Assembly (NCBI RefSeq): GCF_036711975.1
Contig: NC_091973.1
Coordinates: 16,492,001-16,556,000 of the forward strand
Direction of reading: 5' to 3'
Origin: Onthophagus taurus
Lineage: Eukaryota > Arthropoda > Insecta > Coleoptera > Scarabaeidae
Length of the DNA stretch: 64,000 nt
Shown here: one piece after another, positions 33,033 to 42,800 of the stretch
Position numbering within the stretch: the stretch's first letter is position 1
How the letters are laid out: each line of letters begins with the position of its first letter
Notes under the pieces: generated by a model
What the model saw: only the letters and a program-made list of their open reading frames with translations
Databases searched by the model: none
What the model was told of the DNA's origin: nothing
Made by a program: the position numbers and the translations under genes

Positions 33033-33776
33033 TCACACCGATTTCAAGTGCACTCTCACGGTCACTTCTTCGTCTCTGAAGTTTACCAACTGACCGTCCT
33101 GATCAAGTATGCGTACTATTAATGTACTAATCACGTTCGTTGTAACAGGTAAGTAAATCGGTTGTTGTGGAGCTTCTATTATTTTAAAACCAGCCGGTAC
33201 GTTCGGGAAGAAATGATACAACACGTGCATGGGTTGTCCATTCGTATACGATCCGGAGCTCAAATTACAATAAATTTGTAATGCATTCGTTTTATTTATA
33301 TTCACGATATGATCCGATTCTGTTATCGTGTTTTTAGGTATAACTTTAGGGTTAAAACCAAGTAAGGAACCGATTGAATTATCGCTAGCAAAATTTATTC
33401 GCCGGTTTGTTTTTATCTCAGCACGTTGCGTATTATTATTACCTCTTATGCGTATCTGTGTACCCGGTGTAGTCACGCTGAGAATATTCCTCGCTGTTAA
33501 TGTTTTTTTAACGTATTCGTTAATATCGTTAATATCGTATGTTCCTAGCGGTATTTCAATATTCTCTGTAAAATTTCCCATATGATCTTCATATTGTAAA
33601 ATATTGTTTGTTGAATCGATATTAGGTAACGTATTGAACGTTTCGAAATTTAAAAGAGCTAACTCGTATGTACCGAGTTCATTCAAATAAATCGGTGGGT
33701 TAAAGTTACAAGACAACTCCGACCCCCTTCCGGTGAGCGTAAATGTATAACTTGTATGTATTGTATCTTGTTCCAT
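33033..33776 (-). CDS. Polinton minor capsid (penton-type) protein
   Basis: From ATG 33776 (MEQDTIHTSYTF; an upstream TTG is in frame) the protein is about 247 residues. It has the typical Polinton penton start: strand-rich TFTLTGRGSELSCNFNPPIY, ELALLNFETFNTLPNID, then IEIPLGTYDINDINEYVK, GSLLGFNPKVI and a C-terminal LIVRILDQDGQLVNFRDEEV. The ETFNTLPN and LLGF blocks are strongly characteristic. It forms the single jelly-roll vertex protein in models of these particles. The gene is intact and lies between the protease and the small basic gene. Confidence 0.88.
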   Translation of the reverse strand: MEQDTIHTSYTFTLTGRGSELSCNFNPPIYLNELGTYELALLNFETFNTLPNIDSTNNILQYEDHMGNFTENIEIPLGTYDINDINEYVKKTLTARNILSVTTPGTQIRIRGNNNTQRAEIKTNRRINFASDNSIGSLLGFNPKVIPKNTITESDHIVNINKTNALQIYCNLSSGSYTNGQPMHVLYHFFPNVPAGFKIIEAPQQPIYLPVTTNVISTLIVRILDQDGQLVNFRDEEVTVRVHLKSV

Positions 33777-33796
33777 TGTTGTTCTCAAGACTAATC

Positions 33797-34105
33797 TTAC
33801 ACGGATACTTCCTTGGTATTTAAACTATCTAAGAAATGCAGACACAATTGTCCACAATTTGTTTGATCTTCTTTTTGATATCGTCGATAATTATACCTCA
33901 CAATATTTCTCCCCCCATCCGATATAAAATACTTCTCCACTTCAATCGGTGGTCGTAAATCTCCATAACTGTCAAAGTAGTTAACATTTACACCATCCTT
34001 GTTGTAAGCTGTCCAGTGAGTACCGGGACCCGTACGATTATCAAGATTTATTATCCCACTCTCTCGTTTTCGGATTTTCTTCGGTAAATTGTTTCTCATG
34101 TACAC
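33797..34105 (-). CDS. Polinton adenain-like cysteine protease; no ATG found for N-terminus
   Basis: The catalytic residues of the adenovirus-type protease are present: His in GPGTHWTAYN, Asp in NYFDSYGDL and Cys in QTNCGQLCLHF. It would mature capsid proteins. The annotated first codon is GTG at 34105 and the first in-frame ATG is 34099, but family N-terminal sequence continues upstream in the same frame (VELRRYARALDLLNFRGVY) to about 34190. A stop lies beyond that, and there is no ATG in between. Translation may start at a non-AUG codon, or the start codon may have been lost. The upstream part overlaps the end of the PLA2 gene. Confidence 0.85.
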   Translation of the reverse strand: MYMRNNLPKKIRKRESGIINLDNRTGPGTHWTAYNKDGVNVNYFDSYGDLRPPIEVEKYFISDGGRNIVRYNYRRYQKEDQTNCGQLCLHFLDSLNTKEVSV

Positions 34106-34185
34106 CCCACGAAAGTTTAACAGATCAAGCGCTCGTGCATATCGCCTTAACTCTACATCCGTTAAAGAATGTTGGGGTATTTTTA

Positions 34186-35088
34186 TTAGTTTTTTGCTAC
34201 AGTTTTATAACCACAACCCTTTTTATATGGATTAATAAACATTCCTGTACCAATTTTGTTCGCCCTCTTGGGGCGTTTTAGTCGCTTTGATTTTCGTGAT
34301 ACCGTTTTCATGACTAGTCCGCAACCTTGCTTATATGGTTTAATATACAAACCGCTGCCGATCGCTTTTGGTTCCATAGCCCGATTGTGACGTTGGGCTT
34401 CTTGTAACTGCTCCCTTGCTATTTTTGCTTCGTTTACGGTTTTTGCAATAGCTGCTGCACCTCCGCCTAAAGAACCGAGAGCACCCAAAGCTGCAAGTAT
34501 TAAGGGTAAAAAACCTCCCGTCTTGGGAATCTTGATTATTTTTCCGCGCGGTTTAAGTATTCTACCTTGATAAGGTTTCAACAGATTGTAACCCACTTGT
34601 ACATCTCCCTTTGTATTCGTACTGTTGGTCTGTGCAATCGCTCGCCGCACTAAGTTCATTGCCTGCGTAAACGACAACTTACCGCCACGTTTCAACTTCT
34701 GACGAGTTGTCCCTCTACGTCTTAGGGCACGAATTTGCATTCCCATACCCATTATTGTTTTTCCTTTCATTATCGTTGACACTAACGCCGACGATAGTCG
34801 CTCTCCTAAGCTTGCGTCTTTACTTCTCAACCGCTCTTTCGCCGTCTTATACAACTCTTTATCGGCTATGTGTCGCTCAGCTAAATTCGATGTCGCTGCG
34901 TAGGCAATATCATGCGTTTTACAGGCGTCGTCTAATTTATTCACTCCCCGATCTCCACGAACTAATCTCTTTACCAATTTGGTTCCCGGACCGCAATAAT
35001 TATAACCTGGCAAATGTAGTTCTATCGGAAGCTTATTGATTAATGTATTCACAATACCTCGACCAGACCGTTTGCTTGATCGATGCAT
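34186..35088 (-). CDS. Polinton PLA2-domain virion protein, 300 aa
   Basis: The N-terminal 80 residues form a parvovirus-type phospholipase A2: the calcium loop YNYCGPGT (residues 29-36), the catalytic His-Asp pair in CKTHDIAYA (His59, Asp60) and a downstream ADKELYKTA helix. Parvoviruses use such domains to breach endosomes. The middle is basic (RALRRRGTTRQKLKRGGK). Near residue 200 a hydrophobic stretch LPLILAALGALGSLGGGAA could sit in a membrane. The C-terminus repeats a GxGxxIxPYKxGCG motif twice (IGSGLYIKPYKQGCG and IGTGMFINPYKKGCG). ATG at 35088; intact. Probably a minor virion protein. Confidence 0.88.
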   Translation of the reverse strand: MHRSSKRSGRGIVNTLINKLPIELHLPGYNYCGPGTKLVKRLVRGDRGVNKLDDACKTHDIAYAATSNLAERHIADKELYKTAKERLRSKDASLGERLSSALVSTIMKGKTIMGMGMQIRALRRRGTTRQKLKRGGKLSFTQAMNLVRRAIAQTNSTNTKGDVQVGYNLLKPYQGRILKPRGKIIKIPKTGGFLPLILAALGALGSLGGGAAAIAKTVNEAKIAREQLQEAQRHNRAMEPKAIGSGLYIKPYKQGCGLVMKTVSRKSKRLKRPKRANKIGTGMFINPYKKGCGYKTVAKN

Positions 35089-35202
35089 ACTGTTTCACTG
35101 TCCTAACATTCATACCATTATATTTAATAGCTTTCGCACATTATTCGGTGAATATTGGATGGTTAATAATACGCTCACATTTGAAAAAAAATTTTATTTA
35201 TT

Positions 35203-35427
35203 TTAAGTCATTACATATTTAAATCTTTCATGAAAAATCTTATTTCTAAATTCGCTGCTTAAGTACAGGTGTAACATATCATTTACATAACTTATTCTAT
35301 TCTTAAATCTAAGACGATCTAAATACATTTCCTCCCAATTACACTTTCGTGATTGTCTATACGCATAAGTCCATGCATACATTCTATGCATCTCATTTTT
35401 ACTCTCATCAATCCGCACCTTACCCAT
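35203..35427 (-). CDS. Small unknown Polinton protein, 74 aa
   Basis: It has a clear ATG at 35427, four bases after the stop of the upstream gene, suggesting linked expression. It is basic and aromatic-rich (MYAWTYAYRQSRKCNWEEMY, RNKIFHERFKYVMT). No motif recognised. Its real status is supported by its tight fit between neighbouring genes. Confidence 0.5.
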   Translation of the reverse strand: MGKVRIDESKNEMHRMYAWTYAYRQSRKCNWEEMYLDRLRFKNRISYVNDMLHLYLSSEFRNKIFHERFKYVMT

Positions 35428-35431
35428 GTCT

Positions 35432-36331
35432 TTATTGATTGTGAAATAATTTAAACAAATCTACATCCAACAAGATTTTATCGAAATTGTACAACATCAC
35501 TTCCTTACTTATACATATTTGTTCAGAACACGATTCATTGAGCATCGTTAACATATTACGTTTCACATCTCCATCCATTGCAGCTAACGCGTTTATAACA
35601 CTATCATAATATGCTTTGTAATTCACAGTTCTCAATAATTTCAGTCGAGTTGCTACTAAATCTGCTACGTTCCAAAGCTCATGCAACGATTCATATGCAA
35701 TATATACATATTCTCCACCCCTCTCCAACTTTAAAATCTTGCAAACGTTTTCCATCCAATCGCACGATATACTGACACCACACAACACTATCTGCGACGG
35801 AGACTGATTAGCAAAACTGTTTGTGATTGTTGACTTATACATAATAATGTTGTGCCAATCGTTTTCCGTTAATGTTAAACATTGACCTTTTCCCATTAAC
35901 CTTACCACTGGTTCAAAATGTAAGTCAGCACTTAATCCTATTGCCACACATTTCGTGCGGCTCTTATTTAGTGCATACACTGTTTCCGAAAATAGAGGAC
36001 CTCTACTTGCTCTTACTGTACTGTCCGACATGTTGGTTAAGCTCTCCATGTTATCTATTCTCGAAACTACTTCATTATTACCGTTAACACTTTGCGTCAT
36101 AATAAAAGGGCTTAAGTCTGCAAACGAATCTTTTCCATCAGCGACCGCTTGCATATTGTTACCACACTCTATAACTGTATTAAACTTTTCTTGTTTTAAC
36201 ACCTCTTCAGATGCCACGGGTGTCAACGAGGGTTTTATCACCTTTGGACTTATGCTCGCTTTTTTGGACACCGCCTGTTGAACCTCGAGACTTCTCTTCG
36301 GTGCTTTTGTATATTGTTGTCTGGAACCCAC
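35432..36331 (-). CDS. Unknown Polinton protein, about 299 aa, start uncertain
   Basis: The frame is open from a GTG at 36331 (GTGGGTTCCAGACAA) to 35432. There is no in-frame ATG upstream before a stop, and the first internal ATG (GNNMQAVADGK) is about 60 codons in. A CAG before ACAACAATATAC could be a splice acceptor. The N-terminus is basic and disordered (KKASISPKVIKPSLTP). The C-terminal two-thirds look folded (VAIGLSADLHFEPVVRLMGK, IVLCGVSISCDWMENVCKIL). No family recognised; the position before the small 74-aa gene and PLA2 gene suggests a virion or assembly role. Confidence 0.55.
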   Translation of the reverse strand: MGSRQQYTKAPKRSLEVQQAVSKKASISPKVIKPSLTPVASEEVLKQEKFNTVIECGNNMQAVADGKDSFADLSPFIMTQSVNGNNEVVSRIDNMESLTNMSDSTVRASRGPLFSETVYALNKSRTKCVAIGLSADLHFEPVVRLMGKGQCLTLTENDWHNIIMYKSTITNSFANQSPSQIVLCGVSISCDWMENVCKILKLERGGEYVYIAYESLHELWNVADLVATRLKLLRTVNYKAYYDSVINALAAMDGDVKRNMLTMLNESCSEQICISKEVMLYNFDKILLDVDLFKLFHNQ

Positions 36332-36929
36332 TAAGTATATATAACATTAATACTTCTGCTGTAAGACAAGTGTTTATGGACTTACTTGTTCTGCGTTGTT
36401 ATGTCACCACTACGTCGGATGATTTCAATGAAACTAATCTTTTATGAACCTGACTTGCTATTTATGCACATCATTTTAGGTGGGGACGTCACGGTCACAA
36501 TTAAGGTTGACTTCAAGTTCTCCGTTGAGGTCAAAGTAAAGGTCATTGTTCAGGTCAAGGTTACTGATCAATGTCATAGTCACTCAACGTGATCTTGACC
36601 TGAGGTGAGCTCAAAGTAAATCCAACCCGGTCATGCTCCACTCCTCCGGGAGCACCCGAGAAGAGTCATCACTCGACTTGAGTACACCAAGAAAAAACAT
36701 CATGAACTGCTAACTCGGGGGCGTCGAGTTGACACCATAAATAATACGTTAAAAAGATATGCAATTGTTTATCATTTATTAAAGACGAGTTCAATAAATT
36801 AAATGAAATTTAATTCGGTTGTTTTTCTTTTCCATTTTATATATTAGGATTAGGAATGTGATACATTTAAATTGAATAAAAAAAGTCAGTACAATAAAAA
36901 TTAATTTATTTAAATTTTAAATTTTAACA
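36332..36929. other. Spacer containing a partial TIR copy
   Basis: There is no convincing gene. The stretch includes an internal duplicate of TIR sequence (36494-36620), then a CT-rich CCACTCCTCCGGGAGCACCC phrase and AT-rich sequence before the next gene's stop. Confidence 0.6.
36494..36620. repeat. Internal partial copy of the Polinton TIR
   Basis: GGTCACAATTAAGGTTGACT through GAGCTCAAAGTAAA repeats 37611-37738 of the right TIR in the same orientation, with a few differences. It is flanked by unrelated DNA, so it is a displaced segment rather than an extended TIR. Confidence 0.85.
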
Positions 36930-37412
36930 CTAATCTAAATCCATTTTTAAAAATTTTAAAATTAATTTAACATTTTCAATTGCACAACTGCTTTCCGATT
37001 TATAATGATATGCGCAAGAATTTTGACTCAACGAAAGCAAAGGGCAATATATATTATCTTGTAAATTAATAATCACTGGCTTTACCGATGATAATAGGTC
37101 TCTCAATACCTTTTCTTTTTGAGATCCCTTTACAAACACCACCTCCACTCCGCATGTATGCTGTTCCAGAATGTCTTTCAGTTGATTATAGGGCACATAT
37201 CCATTCTCGTAATGCAAATGGTGTAAGTTATTCTCCTCCCAACGCACTTGTCGACATTCTCGCTTATTGAGTCTTTCATAACTTATATCAGGTTGAAATA
37301 TGAAATGGGAAATCGACTCACCATCACCGATAGCCAATTCTTTAACTCGAAATCCCGAAGATAAAGTAAACCCTTGCATATCGATGACTTTAATTGGATT
37401 TCTCGATGCCAT
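36930..37412 (-). CDS. D-x-Q-G-F family protein 2 (Polinton), 160 aa
   Basis: This is the paralogue of 30891-31406. Shared blocks: IKVIDMQGFTLSSGF, SHFIFQPDISYERL, VRWEENNLHHLHYENGYVPY, VVFVKGSQKEKVLRDLL, and the C-terminal CAYHYKSESSCAIENVKLI with the same C-x2-H-x6-C spacing. The ATG at 37412 lies 57 bp from the right TIR. It would be driven by the TIR TATA-like box at 37520-37528, the mirror of the polymerase promoter. That makes it a candidate early gene alongside the polymerase. The fold may be an inactive RNase H-like exonuclease (hypothesis). Confidence 0.75.
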   Translation of the reverse strand: MASRNPIKVIDMQGFTLSSGFRVKELAIGDGESISHFIFQPDISYERLNKRECRQVRWEENNLHHLHYENGYVPYNQLKDILEQHTCGVEVVFVKGSQKEKVLRDLLSSVKPVIINLQDNIYCPLLSLSQNSCAYHYKSESSCAIENVKLILKFLKMDLD

Positions 37413-37469
37413 TATATTTAAGCGATGTAAACTGCTTAAAATAGGAGCTACAAGTTCCTCAATTTCTTT

Positions 37470-37915
37470 ATGTTCACAACACTCTTACTTCAATACTGTT
37501 GAACACGATTTTCTATCTGCTATTTAAAGCATACCTCCTCCGAAGTGGGGTTTTCAATGGCCTCACGTCGTGTAACCTTCATTTCCGGTCACGTACACGG
37601 TCAATGTAATGGTCACAATTAAGGTTGACTTCAAGGTCTCCGTTGAGATCAAAGTAAAGGTCATTGTTCAGGTCAAGGTTACTGATCAAGGTCATGGTCA
37701 CTAAACGTGATCTTGACCTGAGGTGAGCTCAAAGTAAAGGTCATTGTTTAGGTCAAGGTTACTGGTCAACGACCCCCTTTGCAATAGCCGATTCTGGAAC
37801 CTCCTCCCAGAACCTCAGGGCAAGGTCAAGGTCATGGTCACTCAACGTGACCTTGGCCTTGGCCTTGACCTGAGGTTCTGAGAGGAGGTTCTAGAATCGG
37901 CTTTTATCTACTACT
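37470..37915. repeat. Polinton right terminal inverted repeat
   Basis: This is the 446-bp reverse complement of 19437-19882 with about six differences. It includes the subterminal hairpin (37787-37901) and arrays of AGGTCA-like half-sites. Confidence 0.95.
37520..37528 (-). promoter_or_regulatory. TATA-like box facing the D-x-Q-G-F gene 2
   Basis: The minus strand reads TTTAAATAG about 110 bases upstream of the ATG at 37412, the exact mirror of the polymerase box at 19824-19832. Confidence 0.45.
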
Positions 37916-37921
37916 CACATG
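37916..37921. repeat. Polinton target-site duplication, right
   Basis: CACATG, matching 19431-19436. Confidence 0.95.
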
Positions 37922-39229
37922 TTTCTTCTTCTGAAGTATTCAAAGATGTTACAGGAATGGATTCAATTTCCCAGAATTTTTGAATAGTATCATCTAGAGA
38001 AAGTGACGAGGAGAGAGTTGATAGGCAAGTTGTTGGTGATGATGAGGATGACGATGATAAAGGTCCCATAAGTAACCATCCAAATATAGATTCTACAGCC
38101 ACAGGATCGTTTGGCCCTCCTCGTATACGTCCACCAGTGAGTATCTGGGGTACCAATTCGGCACCCAAAAGTAAATCTACTTCTTTTAGGTTTGATTTGA
38201 ATTCCTTTTGAAAAGGTATATTCTTTAAATGATCATAAGCCTTCTGAATGGATTCATATGTTGGCTGATCTGAGCAGATGTTAGAGGTAATCACAGCATC
38301 AAAATCAAAAGAAATCTGAGAGTCATTACATGGCTGAACGTTGCATTTAATTGTTTCCTTATTGCAGAGGGATGACATGGAGTTCAGTCCTCGGATTTGT
38401 AACAAAGAATTTCGGGTACGAGGCAAACCCAATTTTCTGGCAAGTTTGGCGGTGACAAAATTAGACATACTGCCTGAATCAATTAGTGCACGAACAAGGT
38501 GTAATCTGTCAAATTGATCCTTGACGTACATGAAAGCGATCGGTAAAATTACTTGGTGGTTTAAGTCATTGTTCGGTTGATTAACATGACAAGCCGTAGT
38601 TCCGACGGGGACTGGTGATGGTTTACTTGATTCGAAATGCAGAGAGGTATGATGTTTTTGCTGGCAAACTTTGCAACGATGCGTCGATACACAGTTACTG
38701 GTCTGGTGAGATTTATTAAGACAGTTACGACATAGGTTGTTGTCTCTGGCAATTGATAATCGTTCTGCTGGCGATTTAGCATGAAATGTCGAACAACGAT
38801 ATAACTGATGAGGTTGAGAACATAATAAACATTTAAGCCTTGAAGGGGTTTCTTCAATTGTAAGGCTTATGGACGGCTTACTACGAAGATTATGATGGAT
38901 TTTGGATTGATTAGACGTTTTCTCATTTGAGGTAAGCACCACTGACTCCAATGCCTTTTCCCGCTTTTCCAAGAAATCTCTTAATTGAACATATGTTGGG
39001 ATTTCAATCGATGTATGCTCTGACTCAAATTTCGTTTTCGTAGCGACATTAAGCTTCAAAAGAAGAATGTTGAACAAGAGAAAATCCCATTCATCAACCG
39101 GAAAACCCAGCGCACGAAAACCCTCGACGTTTTCCTTGAACGTATCGATGAGAAATCTTAGTGATTTTGATGATTCATCACGAATAGCCTTTAGGTTAAA
39201 AATCTCATTAAAATACAGCGTTGCTAAAT
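37922..39229 (-). pseudogene. BEL element A gag C-terminus and protease (cut at both ends)
   Basis: Reading leftward: the gag end (LRFLIDTFKENVEGFRALGF), Cys/His knuckles (CLLCSQPHQLYRC, LCRNCLNKSHQTSNC, HRCKVCQQKHHTSLH), then the aspartic protease VRALIDSGSMSNFVTAKLAR and the LLLGAELVPQILTGG block. The open frame runs into the Polinton at a Cys codon; the next codons resume at 19430. Its upstream end is cut by element B at 39234/45171. Confidence 0.88.
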
Positions 39230-39234
39230 GACGT

Positions 39235-39552
39235 TGTTTAGAATAATTCAAAAATTGAAAGTTTTATACTTATCGAATTAAACGAAAATATCCTCTTTTT
39301 TTCTCTCTCTCGAAACTCCACAAAACTTATAAGTTGATGTGTTCAATAAAACGACGAAATTCATGCTCTTTTCAAGACTTTTAATCGACTAACTGACACG
39401 ATACAGGTATTTTTACAAATATACAGGTTTTTGACAAGACGCACGCGTAACATGAATACAAAGACAACATACAAAGGAACGAAATTATGAACGAAAAGGA
39501 AAAATCGAATTGAAAACTAAAACTAAGTAATAAAATTATAAGAATTCAAACA
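39235..39552 (-). repeat. 3' LTR of BEL element B
   Basis: 318 bp from TGTTTAGAATAATTC to GAATTCAAACA (plus-strand reading), followed inward by the purine tract GGCGGGCGGAA on the minus strand (39553-39563). No second copy occurs in the window. Confidence 0.8.
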
Positions 39553-39814
39553 TTCCGCCCGCCTTGCCAAACACTTTGGCAATAAGAAATTTGAATAATG
39601 AACAACAGAACATTGAATATTTTAGGCGGAACGATCGAAACAAATAAATCAAAAGAATAAGTGAATTTTGCAAATAGAAAACTTGAATTACAATTACAAA
39701 TTATATGAATGTGTTGAATACAGTAACATATAAATTCAACTAAAGAAAAACAAAATGAAATTAAACTGATTGAAATAGAAAAGAATTAACATAAAAATAA
39801 ATGTATTAATACAA

Positions 39815-42800
39815 TTAACAAGGAAGCAAACACAATTTTACTAGAGGGCGAGTAAGCGTCGTAGTTGCTGTTTTTATAGTAGCCACACGAATATTGCCAT
39901 CACTACCGGAATGCAACCGTTGAACTCGCGCCATCATCCATTTTTCAGGGGGGAGTACTAACCAAAGTACTACCAATCGAAGGAATATTTCGTTGTTCAT
40001 ACCATTTTGTTGAATTTTGAAGAGACTGCAAATAGAATTTCTGCCAATGCTTCCAGAAATCTTCCACCATTCTTCGAAGAAGTTGCCAACGTGAAAGTCG
40101 AGAAATATTTTCGTCTGCTAGAGATGGCTCTGGAACAACATTTAACGCTGATCCAACCAGAAAATGAGCAGGAGTCAAAGCTTCATAGTTGTTGGGATCT
40201 TCGGATAGTGAGCAAAGAGGTCTCGAGTTCAGAACTGCCTCGATCTGTATGAGGACGGTAGAAAACTCTTCGTAGGTGAGCAGCGTCGAACCAACAATTT
40301 TCTTTAGATGCGTCTTGACAGAACAAACGCCAGCCTCCCACTTTCCCCCAAAGTGCGGGGCAGCAGGAGGATTGAATCGCCACTGAGTACTGTCATCACC
40401 CAGAACACCGGCCATGTGTCTCCACTCCTTGGAAGCGGCAGAAAACAATGATCGCAGCTCTCGGTCTGCGCCAATGAGATTGGTACCGCAATCGCTGTAT
40501 AGGCATCTACAAAGACCACGACGCCCAGAAAAACGCTTGTATGCCGCCAAGAATCCCGAAGTTGTATAGTCCGTTGAAATTTCGAGATAAATAGCTGATG
40601 TTGCTAAACATACAAAAAGTATCAGATATCCTTTATATATCTTACCATTCCGACCCCGAAATGTTCGAAGCTGAAATGGCCCTGCGTAGTCAACTCCGGT
40701 ATGTGTGAACGGTCTAGATGGCGTGACTCTTGAAGGAGGCAGTTGTCCCATAAGTTGTTGACTCGCTTCTACTCGATGTCTCGCACATATTATACAGCGC
40801 TGAATGAAAGATCGAACAGGAACACGGCCGCCGACTATCCAGAAACGACGTCTCAATGAAGACAGAGTCAGCTGCGTACCTCCATGTAATGTCCTTCTAT
40901 GATGACTATCGATTACCAAGCTAGTTATCCTAGATTCCTTGGGCAAAATGAGGGGATGCTTCTCGTCCCAGTCCAGTGACGCAAACCGAAGACGGCCCGT
41001 AACCCGCAAGAATCCCTCACCGTCCAGAAACGGAGTAAGCTTGTACAACGGACTGGATCTCTGAATTGTTTGTCCGTCCTGAAGAGTTCGAATTTCATTA
41101 GGAAAATAAAGCTGCTGGCATTCATGGACCCAAAACATCATTGCATGGTTAATTTCATCGGGAGTAAGAATGCCTACAACAGAACAAGACTTAGATTTTT
41201 TTAAATATTTGAAACACCAGGCGGTGATGCGAAGAAGTTTATTCAACGTTGAATATTTATTCTTTAAGATCCAGCCGTTCTCAGGAGATGCTGTATGAGT
41301 CACTGGAATGGAACGTCGTCGCTCGCGATCTGCCTCCGATGATATTGTTGGTCGAATGCAAGGCCAATATGATGAAGGTAGAGACAGCCAAGAAGGTCCT
41401 GTCCACCATAGTGTTTCGCCTTGGAGTTGACGAATGGGGACTCCTTGTGATGCAAGATCGGCAGGGTTGTCCTGACTTGGAACGTAAGACCATTTAGCTT
41501 GAGGCAGGTCCTGAATTTCGATTATTCTGTTTCGGACGAAGTCCTTCCACCTGCCGGGATGACTACATATCCATGAAAGTGCTACTGTGGAGTCACTCCA
41601 AAGATGAACGGGGACACTTTGTAAGTCTAAAGCACGGATCACGCGTCTCACCAACCGCACAAGAAGCACAGCCGCGCACAATTCGAGCCGCGGTATGGTA
41701 ACGGTTTTCAACGGTGCCACTTTCGTTTTAGAAGAGATAATCGAAACTCGAACATCCGAATCCCCAAACGCACGAAGGTAAACGACCGCCCCAAAAGCAG
41801 CATTAGAAGCATCCGCGAAACCGTGTAGTTCAATGGACGTAACGTTTTGTTCTATTCCAAGCCACCGTGGTACTCGAATTGCTGGAATAGTGCGAATATC
41901 GTTTAGAAAAGAAGTCCATTTTAGAGCTAAGTCATTTGGTAACGACTCGTCCCAATCAAGCTTTCGGATCCATAGATCCTGCATGAAGATTTTTGCTGTA
42001 ACTATCAGCGGAGATAGCCAGCCTAGAGGATCAAATAGTCGGGCAATAAACGAAAGAACGGAACGTTTTGTAACCTGACCCGAAAATTCTCGAAAATCGT
42101 TCAAACGAAACAAAAATTGATCGTCGACGTTGTCCCAAAGAAGCCCGAGAGCGCGGGGAGAGTGATCGTTATCAATATCTAGAGTGTTACTCTTTGCGAT
42201 CAGTTCAGGAGATAGATTCGTTAATGATTCGGAATGATTCGAAGTCCACTTACGCGCTTTAAAACCGCCCGCTTTCAATACTTGATTTAGTTGAAATATG
42301 ACTTCCTGTACGTCATCAATGTCATTTGCCCCAGAGAGGATATCGTCAACATAAGTATCCCGCAAAAGTACCGCTGTGCCGAGAGGTTGACTAGAAGAAT
42401 GTTCGTCCGCGATTTGACGAATGCAACGAATCGCTAAGTAAGGCGCGCAAGAAAGCCCGTATGTAACGGTGGTAAGTTCAAAGCTTTGAAGATCTTCAGT
42501 AGCGTCTTCACGCCAAACAATGCGTTGAAATGGTAAATCGTCATTATGAACTTTAATCTGCCGGTACATCTTTTCGAGATCGCAGGCAAAAACCTCTCGG
42601 TGTCGTCTCCATCGCGTCAAAACATCTATCAATTCGCTTTGTAGTTTCGGTCCTGTATAAAGACAGTCATTAAGCGAGACTCCCGTCGAAGTTAGCTGCG
42701 ACCCGTTAAAAACCACCCGCAATCGCGTAGTAGAACTTGTCTCACGAACAATTCCATGATGAGGCAAATAATAATTTGGAGAGCTTAAAGTTACTGGAAC

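Larger units (their letters stand above)
19437..37915. mobile_element. Complete Polinton/Maverick (adintovirus-like), 18,479 bp
   Basis: The element is bounded by a 6-bp duplication (CACATG) and 446-bp terminal inverted repeats that start AG and end CT, the Polinton convention. It encodes a protein-primed-type DNA polymerase B, integrase, packaging ATPase, major and minor capsid proteins, an adenain-like protease and a PLA2-domain protein, plus accessory ORFs. Polintons replicate their own DNA and integrate by integrase; capsid genes suggest they can also form particles. The main genes are open, unlike most fossils in this window. Possible defects are the missing ATG of the protease and the GTG start of the ORF at 35432-36331. 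Confidence 0.95.
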
